Source of the DNA: Schizophyllum amplum
Taxonomy: Eukaryota > Basidiomycota > Agaricomycetes > Agaricales > Schizophyllaceae
DNA length: 64,000 bases
Assembly: GCA_007026445.1 (NCBI GenBank)
Contig: VDMD01000002.1
Span: forward strand, 2,418,001 to 2,482,000
Direction: 5' to 3'
Shown here piece after piece: positions 1 through 10,577 of this stretch. The number at the start of each line of letters is the position of its first letter. The first letter of the stretch is position 1. The notes beneath the pieces were generated by a model. That model was given only the letters and a program-made list of their open reading frames with translations, made no database searches and had not been told where the DNA came from. The translations under genes and the position numbers were made by a program.

Positions 1-284
1 TAAGTTTGCTGGTAGTCGTTGTGATAGTCATGCTGCGCCGGCCGCGCAGGAGGGCGTTGGCGTGTAAAAGTTTGATGGTAGTCGTCATAATGGTCGTCGT
101 AGGTCGGCCATGCAGGTTCAGGGGAGGGTGGCGCGTAGGAAGCGAAGGCGGTGGCATGGTGAAGATGCGGCCTCCCAATCATCGCAGGGGTAGACTTTAC
201 TCGTCGAACGTCACGCCGCTTGTCTTTTCCTTTCGAATCATGTCGTCTGAACGCGGCAAGCACCCTCTTCAGAAGGCCGGGCAT
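1..284 (-). CDS. Tyr/Asp/Pro-rich hypothetical protein (3' end cut by window)
   Basis: Reading the minus strand from an ATG at 284, one frame stays open to the window edge. The product starts MPGLLKRVLAAFRRHD, followed by a Lys/Arg-rich stretch, then Pro-rich sequence and a repeated YDDHYDDYHQ / HDYHNDYQQ pattern that seems to continue beyond the window. No family is recognised. The start is chosen because a good TATA box lies about 60 bp upstream and the frame has consistent low-complexity composition. The basic N terminus with an aromatic/acidic repeat tail looks intrinsically disordered; its function cannot be stated. Confidence 0.5.
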   Translation of the reverse strand, partial: MPGLLKRVLAAFRRHDSKGKDKRRDVRRVKSTPAMIGRPHLHHATAFASYAPPSPEPAWPTYDDHYDDYHQTFTRQRPPARPAQHDYHNDYQQT

Positions 285-712
285 GTTGCAGAAAGTGGCG
301 GAGGTCTGTGAATGTCTGAGGGCCTGAACACAGCGCACCTCTTATATAGAGCTCTTGGGAACAATAGGAATTCATAAATGGGTCCGGACAAGGCAATGAC
401 CTGCCCACAATGCACGTCTATGAACGTCCCATTGTGCACAAAGGAACATGTCAATGTCATGTCGGTGCCGTCATTGACCTGTGCTAAGACCTGCCGGTCA
501 TAGAATCGTTTGGCTCTGCTTCGAGGGACAGGAGGCACTTTGAGTTTGTGACCTTCGCAAGGGATCTGCGCACTCGGTGTTGTGGGGGTGGCGGTCAAAG
601 GCAGGAGATGTTCGAGATAAGATTAGATAAACGCGCACGCGTGAAAAGAAACGCGCGCGTCATCCGATCAACGACTTGCATTTGACTGGCGTCCTGCTTG
701 CATCCGGCAGTC
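285..712. other. Divergent intergenic region
   Basis: This is the shared upstream region of the minus-strand gene ending at 284 and the TMEM208 homologue starting at 713. Apart from the TATA box, the only visible structure is a CG-rich alternating purine/pyrimidine stretch (acgcgcacgcg / acgcgcgcg) near 631-658. No gene is supported. Confidence 0.4.
341..348 (-). promoter_or_regulatory. TATA box of the minus-strand gene at 1-284
   Basis: The minus strand reads TATATAAG here, 57-64 bp upstream of the proposed ATG. This placement argues that the longer antisense-looking reading frame at 269-598 is promoter rather than coding sequence. Confidence 0.5.
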
Positions 713-1421
713 ATGGCGAAGGCAGCTCAAAAGCGCATCGGTAAGAGCGACTCGCCCTCTTCCCATTCTCCTTGGTAACTCTTGTGTCTAGCTGGTCAGA
801 ATGAAGCTACTGTCAAAATCCTCCGACTAGGCTTGTTCCTACCTACGCTCATCTCCATTGTACTACGCCTCTTGTTCAGACGGAGCTCACTCCCGCCTTC
901 GAAGGGCTCAATAGCCATATATGTCCTGACCTTCTGTCCGTCCTTCTTCCTGTCAACCTACTTGATCAAGATCGGCACGACGCGACGCGACCCCACCACT
1001 GGCTTGCTCATCTCGTACGGCGAAGACCTAAGTCAACCTGGCGTGACTGAGTGGTGCTTTGATATCCTATACATCACCTGTGCGTGCCTTTTCACCTTTA
1101 ACGAGTGGGTTTTCTGAAAGGGTGTAGGGACATGCCAGATAGGCAGTGGGGCATTCGGCGAGTGGTTCTGGTACTTGTATCTTGTGGTACGCACATTGCG
1201 TTCTGTCTCGTGTACGGGTGCTTACTCAACCCAAGATCCCCCTCTACGCAATCTGGAAAGTCTGGTCATCCGTCCTGTATCCCTACTTCATCGGCTCCCG
1301 CAATTCTTCACCCGCAGACGCGACGGACGATGCGCCCGCTGCGAGTAAACGCCAGGAAAAATTGCGCAAGAGGAGTGAGAAGGGTGATCCACGCGTCAAG
1401 GCGCAGGCAGTCAAGCGATAG
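713..1421 (+). CDS. SND2: TMEM208 / SND2-type ER membrane protein
   Basis: Four exons are visible: 713-739, 792-1079, 1128-1183 and from about 1233 to 1421, separated by introns of about 50 nt with GTAAG/GTGCG/GTACG donors. The joined protein starts MAKAAQKRIAGQNEATVKIL, has several hydrophobic segments (ILRLGLFLPTLISIVLRLLF, then IAIYVLTFCPSFFLSTYLI, then FGEWFWYLYLVIPLYAIWK) and a basic C-terminal tail rich in Lys/Arg. That layout and the WYLYLVIPLYAIWKVW-like stretch match the TMEM208/Snd2 (DUF788) family, which acts in SRP-independent targeting of proteins to the ER membrane. The family assignment is from memory of its motif pattern; the yeast symbol is given by homology. Confidence 0.85.
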
Positions 1422-1885
1422 CGCTGTCTTGCATGTCCTGGCAGGTGTAGTGGAGTGTAACTGTATACCAATGAACATCTTACTCGTTTGGCTTGAAGGC
1501 TCGAGACGACTGGCTGCCGCGTCAAACTGGCGGGGACCGGGAACAGCGATTCGTGGCATCGTCTTTTTGTCTCGAGTGTTGCAGCATATATTGGAAGCGA
1601 CACTATCATTGTTTAGTGAAGATCTCAGATGCCTCGAACTTCGTGGATGCCACACGTTCTTCGTCGCGGGCCCTCGGTTCCGACAACCGGCGTGCGGGAA
1701 CTTCCGAACAGGTGCCACAGACGCGTACACATGTGTCAACACTTCTATTCGGTTCTCTTCTCCCTCCGCCATCCCCTCCGCCATCCCCTCCGTCTCTGTG
1801 CTCTGACCAAGCTCTGACAATTCGCTGATCTTTCTCTCGCTGATCTTTCTCTCTTTGACTCTCGCCTAACTCCTTCATAATTCCC
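1422..1885. other. Intergenic region upstream of the Sfr1-like gene
   Basis: No convincing gene. The second half is pyrimidine-rich and carries two short tandem duplications (see the repeat at 1763-1852), as expected for a fungal promoter or leader. Confidence 0.4.
1763..1852 (+). repeat. Pyrimidine-rich short tandem duplications
   Basis: A 12-bp unit (cctccgccatcc) occurs twice head-to-tail at 1763-1786, and a 15-bp unit (cgctgatctttctct) occurs twice at 1823-1852. Both lie just upstream of the proposed start at 1886 and probably belong to its leader or core promoter. Confidence 0.7.
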
Positions 1886-4498
1886 GTGCTGATGACTGAC
1901 TCTTTCAACGTGAACGTACGTCTCATCTATGTCTACCGGAACTATTCCCTCAAAGAACTTCGGTTTCAGCTATCCGAGCAGCTGCTGGCCCGCCCATGCT
2001 TTGGAGACGGCACCGACTCCGAAGTACCCAGTTCCTTTCGCGTTTTGCCATCCATTTGTGACGCATATATCCACTTCCAGGCATCGCAGCGGTCTGAACA
2101 CCCCTCCGCCGGACACCTAGTGCAAATAGAACATGAACCTACTAGTCAGATTCACGACGCACATTTCGACGAGCATAAGAACGACCAATATGCACCATCT
2201 CCCAATGCTTTATCTCAACAACCCGCCTCGCAATCAGCTACATTGGTATCGAATAATCATGTGTGTACTAGGCCTGTTACAGCCCGCGCGCGTGCTAATT
2301 TCTCGCCCAAGGCTTGTTCTCTAGATGCTGTTGACTCTGCTGTCCTTTCTTCGCCGCGTAACTTTGCTATGCCTTGCTCTCCACATAACTCTGCTCTCGA
2401 CACTGCTCTCGATGCCACATCCGAGTCTCAACACACGGAATCTATGCAACCCCGACTCGTGAGTGCAAGTTACGAAGGTCATTCTAAGTACTGACAATGT
2501 AAATGCTAGGAACTGGACTCATCCGCTGATGCTCATGCTTCCCCGGCGGCGTCAGATTCAGCGCCAGCTATACCTGTGGGTTTTCAGCTCCGTGATATTC
2601 AACCGCTGACCATCTCGGTACCAACAGGAAGCGGCCACTCCTTTGCAACGCATAGACGACGGTGAAGATCATGGGTCTGTTGACGAGTCCTCGCTTGCTT
2701 CTCAGATACAAACGATCTCCGATGATCATGCAGTCGACACTTCAGGGGACGAATACCAGTGTTTCGAAGATCGGCGATATGTGGTAAGTCGAGCAAGTGT
2801 CACGCATCGGCGTCGCTGATGCGTCCTCTAGGACATGGAAGCTGAGCCGCCAGAGATAGACGTGCCCAAACCGGACCCCCGTACTGTGGACTACAACATG
2901 AATTCCCAAGGAAACCACTGGCGCCCCGACGACGCATATCATAATGATCACGACCCTCATTCTACGATGGGACAAAGCGACGACCTGCACAGCCCGGTCT
3001 CCAACGATATACAGGATAAACAGCCCGATGACGCTTTCTTGGACGATCAATGCCTACAATACGATCGCGACGTCGGATGTGACATGGCTATTGAAGACGA
3101 CAGTGAAAACGCTTTATCGCCAGTGTCAAGGACGGTATCCTTTACCGAGGCGCAAGAGGCTCAGATGGAAGAAGACCACACATCACGACGCTTTTCTGAG
3201 GGCTCGCTCGACTCGCTCGCATACGACCACCAGCTGCCTGTTCAGGAAATTGTTGAATGCGCCGCGCCATCATCGTCGCCGCCGCTATCCAGCTCGCCTC
3301 CCATATTCACATCATCTTCGCATCCCTCGTCGCAGTCGTCTTGTATACCGCCTTTCGATGGTATCGATCCAGACAAGCAAGGCGAACCCGTATGTCATCC
3401 TTCCAAATAAAGTAATCTTTGTCGGTACTGATGTTGGTATAGTCAGAACTCCCATCGCTGCCTGACGAAAATTTCAGCGTATCAGAGTTCGTGCAAGCAT
3501 CTCCCCATGCAGAAGTTCCCATTGTCGCCTGTTCAGTATCGCCGGACGACGGCGAAAACCCATTTGGAGTGAGCTTCTCCTTTCCCTGTTCTGTCAAGAT
3601 GCTCACACGATGCAGGATGTGGCAGGAGACCAACAGTCTGTTTCTACCGTCCCATCAAAGCGCAAATATGAGTCGGACGATGATGAGGTGGAGGTTGGTT
3701 ATTGCAAAGCAGGATTTCAGTTTTGTGCTGACGTCCATTTTGTGCAAGATTCTCCGCCATATCCCTCCACCGCCTCCCACCACCAGGCGTCCGACTGCTC
3801 TGGCACACAAAGCGCAGTTCAAGAAGCTGGCCAAAGCATTCCGACCGCCCGCCATGAAGCCCAAAGCAGAGGAGCTCGATGCCTTCCTGCCGAGCTCAAG
3901 TCCTCCGCGATCCAGCCCACCGGAATCGAAGCCGAACGTCACTGCTACGAAGAATTCATCGTCGAGCACGAAGAAGAACCACGGTTCCAAACGTGCCGTG
4001 TCGCAATTCAAGTCACCACTGACCGCCACTGCCTCCGCTAACGTTACCTCGAACGTCCGGCTCACACCCAGAATTCAAGAGCTGGAGCGTAAGCTGCAGG
4101 TCTTGAAGCGTGCGATCAAGGTGCGGAAGGACGGGGAAGAGAAGACATTGGAGCGTCTCGTGAAGAAGTGGACTGAGGCCGGCCGCGAGGTAGCCTGGGA
4201 GGTATGGAGCCTCACGAAGGAGAGTGCTGAAGGCGGAGATTGGGGCTATGGCGGCGAGGCCAAGAGCAGTGACAAAGATGGCTTCGGCAAGGGTTGGGGA
4301 TGGGCAGCTGAAGGGGAGAAAGATGATAAGGGACATGACGAGGGTGACGAACAACCCGGCGCCGAAGACGATGCGCGATACAAGGACGTCGACAAGGTGA
4401 AGCCTCAGCAGACGCTCGGTACCATGTTGCGCCATCTCGGTATCGCGCCGGAGACTCTGGGGTGGGACGACAACGAGGATGGTTTCGTCGACGCGTAG
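1886..4498 (+). CDS. SFR1: Swi5-dependent recombination protein Sfr1/Mei5-like
   Basis: A multi-exon gene whose long N-terminal part is acidic, Ser/Pro-rich and apparently disordered. The diagnostic part is the last exon, where a coiled-coil-like block (TPRIQELERKLQVLKRAI, then TLERLVKKWTEAGREVAWEV) matches the Sfr1/Mei5 C-terminal domain that pairs with Swi5 to stimulate Rad51/Dmc1 strand exchange in the nucleus. The C terminus ends in a Gly/Trp/Asp-rich segment, then LGIAPETLGWDDNEDGFVDA. Clear introns include one with a GTACGT donor at 1916, and breaks near 2490, 2780, 3390-3460 and 3570-3750. The 5' exon (ATG 1886 versus 1929) is unsettled. Confidence 0.7.
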
Positions 4499-4553
4499 AT
4501 TATTGCTTCCTGTACTGTAAACTCTGACATGGCCGCGCATGGCTGCCTCCTAA

Positions 4554-5432
4554 TTACCACATGTCCTTCTCGCTGAGGCCCGTGCGCTTCTGCAAGATCT
4601 TGTACATCTCGTGCGCGTAGCGGTGGGCGGGGTCGAGGTCTGCGACTTTCATGGTCTTGCCACTGTCCCCTGGCGTTTCGAGCATCATTCTTGCTTCGGT
4701 CTGTACGCTGACAAGGTCCTCCACTGCATGAAATTAGTATGTGACGAAGGGGATAGGCTAATGGTTACACACCTCCGTTGATTTTGTACAGGCTCATTTG
4801 CTCTCGCTCTTCTGCTGTGAACGCGCGCTGCCAGAAGTAGAGGTTGGCGTCTGCGATATCAAAACATTAGCATGAAGCTATACGGCAGCCAAAGCCGCAC
4901 GCACCAGGGAGCGCAGTCCCCGACGGGTCCGGGTCTACGTCGTCCATGTCGATCCCATGCCGTGCCATGTCCTCCCGCGCGAACGCAGCCTCCTGGTCTC
5001 GTTTGAGCTTCACTTGCTCGAGGTAGGCGGTAAGTCTCTGGGCGTCCTCTTCAGTTTCATCTTCTGCAGCTACAGACAGCGCACCTCTAAGTGCCGCTCC
5101 TCCCGCTTCAGCGCATTCTGCAGCAAGCCGGGAAACCCGCGCGTGCGCTTCCCGCGCTTTTGGACGACGAAGGGGAGGGCGTCGGCCAGCCGCCTGCTGG
5201 AGGCGCGTGCAGCTGATGGGGAGTATGTGCACATAGCTGAGAGAGACCGGGTGAAGAGAGTGGACTTGCAGGCGTTAAAGCAGGACATTGGCATACAGTA
5301 CTGGGGAGGGGATGTGATTCGGATGTGCCGCAGAACAGGCGCCGCACCGATCGTCCGGTAGGTTGGGCCGGATAGACCCAGTGAGAATGTTGATCTTGAA
5401 GTTCGGGTTGCCTTGGTCTTCGAGCGTTTTTA
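4554..5432 (-). CDS. Conserved hypothetical protein, 5' exon unresolved
   Basis: At least four exons on the minus strand join into one plausible protein: KTLEDQGNPNFKINILTGSI..., then RLADALPFVVQKRGKRTRGF..., TAYLEQVKLKRDQEAAFARE..., NLYFWQRAFTAEEREQMSLY..., ending HEMYKILQKRTGLSEKDMW. Introns are short, with GTGCG-type donors. The C-terminal half is helical and charged. I do not recognise the family, although the spliced protein looks conserved in character and not low-complexity. The stop lies 56 bp from the convergent SFR1 stop. The first exon with the ATG was not identified; a weak candidate is an ATG near 5540. Confidence 0.5.
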
Positions 5433-5810
5433 CTGGGCGGGGAGAGTGTTACTGACACATTGGAATTGACCAGAGCAAATGAAGACGCAGAATACATTGA
5501 ATGGAGATAGAGGACTGGTTACTATAAGATACACAGGATGATAGATACATAGTTGACTGACTTCCGAAGATGAGGGATTTAAAATTCGCGTACAAAGAGA
5601 ACAGGGAGCAGGAAAATCAATCTACAGAGGTGGACCACAAGAAGAAGCAAGTATTAGCACGACACTTGCAGTATAGGAGGAAGGCTCACGCGCAAGTCAT
5701 AAGATGGTCGTTCGGCGCGCTGATTAGTGAGAGTATTGAAGAGAATCCTTCGACGCAGTCTTGGCCTGATGAGTCTGTCAGGTCTATGTACTGACATAAC
5801 AACCAAGAAA
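5433..5810. other. Intergenic region / unresolved 5' exon
   Basis: This should contain the missing first exon and promoter of the minus-strand gene ending at 4554. One good intron-like interval is visible on the minus strand (GTGAGC donor, CTCTGTAG acceptor, about 5620-5690), possibly in a 5' leader. No independent gene is supported. Confidence 0.3.
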
Positions 5811-6486
5811 TCATACGAAGGCGGGATCCTTCAGCTCACGCATGCGCACCGCAACACGCCGCAGTTCATCGAGCTTGAGGGAGCCACCAGGTGCGCTCAA
5901 TCCGAGACGGAGTTCCTGATCGTGCATGAAGTTGGCTATGTCTGCCACGGAGACACCGAGAGATCGAATGAGGGAGGCGTGCACCCTTTGTTAATGTCAG
6001 CTGTAAGCTCGGAAGCGGGCCGTGAAGTTCATGGACGTACTGCAGCGCTGCAATGATCTGGTCTGCGTCTCTAGCGGCACCATGGCTGCGCTCCATGTTC
6101 ACGCTCACGTCCTCGTTCATCTGCAGACGCAGGGAGTCCAGATCTCGAGAAAGGGTTTGGAAAGAGGATGCCGTCTGCGCATGCACCCGCTGAGATGACG
6201 CAGCCTGTTGGCGGACGTAGCCAGTCATGTCATCCTGGAGATTGAGGAGGGTAGCGTTAAGGCGTCGGACCTGCTGTTCCAGAGACCGTATCCTTCGCCG
6301 ATAGACAAAGTATGGTATACACGCCACAGGGAGGAGGATGGCTGATGCGACAGCGAAGTGCGTGATGGCAGGATAGCCGCGGTCGCTCGAAGAGGTTTCC
6401 AGTTTGCCACCAGCGTGAGATGGCGCCGGGGGATCCAAGACCGCAGCAGAACCATTCACTGGGGCGCTCATGGCAGTAGAAAGCAA
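5811..6486 (-). CDS. Single-pass membrane protein with coiled coil
   Basis: Exons 6041-6486 and 5811-5985 flank a 55-nt intron (GTACGT donor, AAAG acceptor); splicing restores a frame ending in ELKDPAFV. After a Ser/Pro-rich N terminus comes one transmembrane segment (residues about 43-61, FAVASAILLPVACIPYFVYR), then a long Leu/Gln-rich coiled coil (SLEQQVRRLNATLLNLQDDM...), and a soluble tail with LGVSVADIANFMHDQELRLG. ATGs at 6486 and 6471 are in frame; 6471 (MSAPVNGSAAVL) could be the true start. No named family is recognised. The layout resembles small organelle-membrane coiled-coil proteins, but that is inference. Confidence 0.6.
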
Positions 6487-6649
6487 GATAAGTACCTAAG
6501 TAGGTAGAGAACACAAGATCAGTCAGTCACGATAGGCGCTGGTGCCGCTGCGTGCCGGCCGGCAGCCTGAACAGCACCGGGACACGTGTCCGCTTTGACC
6601 AGCCAGAAACTCGTTGTTTTCCGTTATTTCCTTGTCGAAGCCACCGCCA

Positions 6650-8231
6650 TGGATGCGAAAGCGGCGCCTATGTATCCTCAGATGGCGCAGTGGGTGACAA
6701 GACAGGCCATGTCATCTGCGCTAGATACCCAGCCGCCGCCGGTGGCGGAAGAATCGCTCCCGCCACAGAAACGAAAGCGAAAGCAGAAGGATAATGATAT
6801 GGGCCCATCAGGGGGTACGCTCATGGAAGGGGGTTCCGCCAGAGGATCGCCGCTGAACAAGCGAAGTGTGAGCACATCTTCCAAATTCTGACTTCTCAGC
6901 GCTGAAACGGGCTGCCAGCGACCGGGCGAATACAAGGACACACCAGAACTCATCGCCTCGCTTCGCCGCAGATTCGATGCCAGCTCGCAGATCGATTTTA
7001 GCGGCTCGTTCTCCGTTCAGGACAACTCGAGCAATGACAGAAATCGTGTCAAGGCGGTCATAGACGAGATATGGCGCGCAACCGGCTACAAGTTTACGTG
7101 CGTGCTGTGTACCACCGGGGTTGCATTCCACCTGACAAGCGCTGAAGCATCAAGGACCACCCTCAGCTGAAGGACGGCTTCAAGACGCGCTTATGGTGCG
7201 CTCAGGATGAGATCCAGCGAGCTCGCAAGCACAATGGGGACTTGCAGCCTCGACTCAACAGTGCTGGCGAAGTGCTCGGGAAGACGCGCTACCCATGCAA
7301 GAGTAGCCTGCAAGTCACTTGTCGCGAAGGGCACAACCCGAACGAGCGCATGGTTACCGTCCGTCTTCATCATCACTTCAAGCACCCGAAATTTACAGAG
7401 CAGTCGCCTCCGGAAGCCCCGAGTATCCTGGTGGCGCCACAGCCGCCAGCACCGGTCTACTACATACCTACGGCGGCACCACAATTCGCCTACTACCAAA
7501 CACCTTCACAAAATGGTGCGAAGGCGTCAACGTCGGTTGTACCCTCGTCTGCGACCGTCCCTTCTTCGACTGTCCCGTCTATGGTCGCCCCTTCAAGTAT
7601 GGAGCAACACATACCTGCCTCGCCACCTACCCCACACGCGCCCATGTCGCGTGCGCCACCTTCACACCCGGCCCCTACATACGTACCTCCCACACGTCAA
7701 CTACCCACTCATCAGCCTATCGCCCAGCCATCGCCCGTGCATCCACCCAATATGCATCAACCTCCCTCGCACCCCCCTCCCGCACATCAGCCTCCTGCGC
7801 ATCAGCCTCTCGTACATCAGCCTCCTGCACATCCGCCACCCGCACATCAGCCTTCTGTACAACCGCCTCCCGCACATTCGTCCACTACCAGCACTGCGCC
7901 GCCATCCACGTCCTCTCAACTTGCGTTCTCGCACGCTTCAGCAGCCTTGCCACCTCACCTGCAAGCTGTAAGTCTCTGCCCTCGTCCATTTCTGAGCATT
8001 ACTAACCGTCGAAAACAGTACCGCAATCGTATGCTATCACTCATCATGACAATGCGAGATTTCTGTGGTGGACTCGAATACCAGCTGCAATTCAACGACT
8101 TCAGGATGTTGGAACAACTAGAGCAGGAGGGCGAGTCGTTTTTCAAGTTCATGAACAATTGCTTGCAACGCGAGCGGCCCATGATTGGACACGCGAAGGA
8201 CGAACGGGCAGAGGGAGGTTCTCCACCGTAG
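6650..8231 (+). CDS. Basidiomycete conserved protein with WCAQDE motif and His/Pro repeat tail
   Basis: Four exons: 6650 to about 6867, about 6920-7096, about 7151-7970, and a last exon starting at about 8019. The N terminus has a nuclear-localisation-like PPQKRKRKQK. A central region includes PGEYKDTPELIASLRRRF and then DHPQLKDGFKTRLWCAQDE followed by RYPCKSSLQVTCREG and RLHHHFKH. The Cys/His spacing suggests a possible zinc-binding fold. From memory, the same signature occurs in many uncharacterised Agaricomycete proteins. A Pro/Gln/His-rich repeat follows, then a helical C terminus (MLSLIMTMRDFCGGLEYQLQ). Its function is unknown; DNA-associated or transposon-derived are possibilities only. 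Confidence 0.65.
7698..7880 (+). repeat. Coding tandem repeat, His-Gln-Pro-Pro type
   Basis: An imperfect 15-bp unit of the form cctcctgcacatcag is repeated about ten times inside the coding sequence, giving PPAHQ-like pentapeptides with substitutions (PLVHQ, PSVQP). It probably expands and contracts by slippage. Confidence 0.75.
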
Positions 8232-8406
8232 CCGATAGCAGTAGGCCTGATACCCTGTGGTGTATGCGTGCTTACCCGTCTATTTAAGACTGTTGTCGTC
8301 GTACTTCCTATGTGCCGCGAGAGTGAAGCCTACCGCTCGTTTGCTCGCGAGCAAGTAATCGGTTTACTGCAACAATATCGGAAGGTATCAACGCATCCCA
8401 GCAACA

Positions 8407-9104
8407 TTAGCTTACAGCCACAGCGCCACCACTCGCGGCGCCCGCGTTGATGGCCGCCTGGAAGACCGTGAGCATCTAGCAGCTCTGCCTTCTTATTGAA
8501 GCTTACTTGTTCATCGTCTATTCGTTTTGTCTCGCTGTAGATGAAGGCAAGGAGGAGGAACGTCGCTTCTGGCGAAGCGATATCAAAGTCTAACGTCACA
8601 CTCGCTTTCTCGTCGGAGTGGAAGATGTGATCCCGATATGAGCGGAAGCGTCCGATGGTGCTGCCGGACGGTACTTGCGCCTGACGCCTCTCTGTCAGTG
8701 CTCATGTTTGTTATGCAGAACACCGCGCTCACCGTCCATTCGTGATGGGAGTAGTGCAGCTCGACTATGAAGCCGCCCCAGGTCCATGTCCTTTTGCTGC
8801 CATGCAAGGTTAGACTCGACAATTCTGACAGCGCGTGACGCCGTCCGGCTCACCTGCTGAGCAGCCCTCCATTGTTGTGCTTGATGCGGTCGTGCGGGAG
8901 CACCTGGCCGTTGATATCCAAGTATTTGTCGCGCCAGTCGATGGCGGCGCGCGTTTGTGCGAAGTAATTCTGTCCCTGCACAGACGTGGTATCGCGGCCC
9001 TTCCAGAAGGTGCCGTGCGTCGTCGTGACGAAAGCTATAGTGCCATCTTCGAAGGCGAAGGTGCTATTCAAGATGTCTTTCGCGGTGATGAGGAGCGTGG
9101 GCAT
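8407..9104 (-). CDS. DUF6593 family protein
   Basis: The start at 9104 gives MPTLLITAKDILNSTFAFED, and joined exons continue through RDTTSVQGQNYFAQTRAAID, TWTWGGFIVELHYSHHEWTV, a strand-rich SGSTIGRFRSYRDHIF stretch and ATFLLLAFIYSETKR. The last exon, after a GTAAGC donor, adds AAINAGAASGGAVAVS before the stop. This beta-strand-rich domain with a WxWG motif and a hydrophobic C-terminal helix fits DUF6593, a family expanded in mushroom-forming fungi with no assigned biochemical role. The tubby/LURP-one-like fold is my inference. The neighbour at 9690-10208 is a degenerate tandem copy. Confidence 0.7.
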
Positions 9105-9689
9105 GGCGGCGCGAGCGGACTGCAATGGGGTGTTGATGGGAGCGCGGAACAGGTATATGAGGGGGACCAATATCGATCCCAGGAAACTGGGCGCCTGTCC
9201 TTATAGTACGGCACTGAACAGACAAAGTAACGCCGACGGCCGGAGCGCTCAGGCAGATACAGATGGCGATGGCAGCGCACGCAGCACACGGGAGTATGGG
9301 GCGCATTGAAGCGGTGCTAGCGATCAATTGTAACATCGTCCTGCGATGCGCCGGCGGTCGCAAGCCGGATAGATCGCTGGCAAGCGCGACGGGCGCCTAT
9401 GTCAGTTGACAACATGCTTGAAAGCCTTCCTAACCGGAGTGAACAATGGCACGGTCCGAAGCGCCGGCCGATGACACGTGAGAATAGTTGCAATACTTAC
9501 TCTCAATCTTCCATTGTCCCGTACGTGTCTGGCCTTGTCTGGCCTGCTACAGCGTGTCCCGCGGCCCATATCAGAGTCTGGAGCTAAAATTCTGAGCTCG
9601 AAGGCTTATGGAATCTTTTCTCCGTGTTCAGTGCAGTTCCTCATCGCAGGCTCCTTCCCGATCGTGGCGCCTCCGGGATGGGCTCCCTT
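9105..9689. other. Upstream region of the DUF6593 gene
   Basis: No gene is seen. The stretch at about 9433-9545 resembles about 10578-10690, upstream of the neighbouring broken paralogue. It also holds the 3' end of that paralogue's locus. Confidence 0.4.
9433..9545. repeat. Duplicated upstream block, copy 1
   Basis: Shared landmarks with 10578-10690 in the same order: gaacaatggca, ggtc, gcgccgg, atgac..gtg, tcttccattgt, gtctggcc. It lies about 330-440 bp upstream of the DUF6593 start, so the duplication unit included promoter sequence. The ends of the block are approximate. Confidence 0.45.
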
Positions 9690-10208
9690 TTACGCGACGG
9701 CCAGCACTGGGTTCTGCGCCTTGAAGGGGCCACCTACCTCACTCTTGTCTAGGTACCTCTGCAATGAACACGCAAGAACAAGGAATATTGCGTGGCAAGG
9801 TCGAAGTCAATCGTCAAGCTCAGTGGGTCGTCTTGGAACCAGCGCTCGCAGTAGCACCGGAACGACCGACTACCAGGCGGTATCTCGCCCTGATGACTTG
9901 TGTGAGTACTCATAGGTGTGAAGACCTTATAGCAGAAGCCCTGCCCCTCACCAGCCACTTGTTGTCGTGCCGCATGCTGATTATCATTCGCTCGTCTGTC
10001 GGACCACTTTCCCGTGGATCTCGAAGTACTTGTCTTTCCAGTCGATGGTTGCACGGATGCCTGCGAACAGGTTCTGGCCCTGCACGACCGTCAGGCTGCG
10101 GCCTGTCCAGCCATCCTTCGTGTAAGTTCGGGGAAAGTTGCGAAAGCGAACGTATCGTTCTCGAAGGTTGATTAAGCCCTTGGAGCTAAAGTTGAGCGTG
10201 ACAGGCAT
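9690..10208 (-). pseudogene. Degenerate DUF6593 paralogue
   Basis: The first exon (MPVTLNFSSKGLINLRERYV...) aligns with the gene at 8407-9104: VVQGQNLFAGIRATIDWKDK matches SVQGQNYFAQTRAAIDWRDK. Further on, LSLTIDFDLATQYS matches SVTLDFDIASPEAT, and FLVLACSLQRYLDKSE in a shifted frame matches FLLLAFIYSETKRIDDEQ. A last exon AQNPVLAVA ends at 9690. The middle segment is in conflicting frames and a one-base shift separates the IDFDLAT block from the FLVLA block, so no single spliced frame links all blocks. A diverged but functional gene with unusual splicing is not excluded. Confidence 0.5.
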
Positions 10209-10577
10209 GATAGACCAAGGTGCGTGGGAGGTCGTCCTGATGATGGGTAAATCGCTTTGGGCAGGGGAGGGTGAAGTCCTCTCAGCCTGACGCTCCGTCC
10301 AATCATTGCTGCGCTATGCTCAAAGGGTATCGCCGGTCACGAAGAGCATGTACTAAACCTAGACGGAGATGGAGGAGGACATACGTAGTTGGTAAAACCG
10401 TGCTAAAATATGGCTGATCTGCAGCGAAACGACCTTCGCTCAACCTTTTTGAGGCCCGTGCGTCGTGCGATACCTTGCTACTCGTGAATTGATACTACAA
10501 CTCAAACAGATCGTCAAGTATACACACAATCATTGTCAGAGCGTTAAGGTGTGGCGCTTATTCAAACAAGGGCTGCC

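Noticed and set aside
269..598. Minus-strand frame of 109 codons
   Set aside because: It contains the TATA box of the gene at 1-284 and has no recognised motif; the better model places it in promoter sequence.
7701..7934. Arg/Met-rich minus-strand frame
   Set aside because: Antisense shadow of the His/Pro coding repeat.
9984..10208. Intact second DUF6593 gene
   Set aside because: Only the first exon is clean; later homologous blocks are in conflicting frames.
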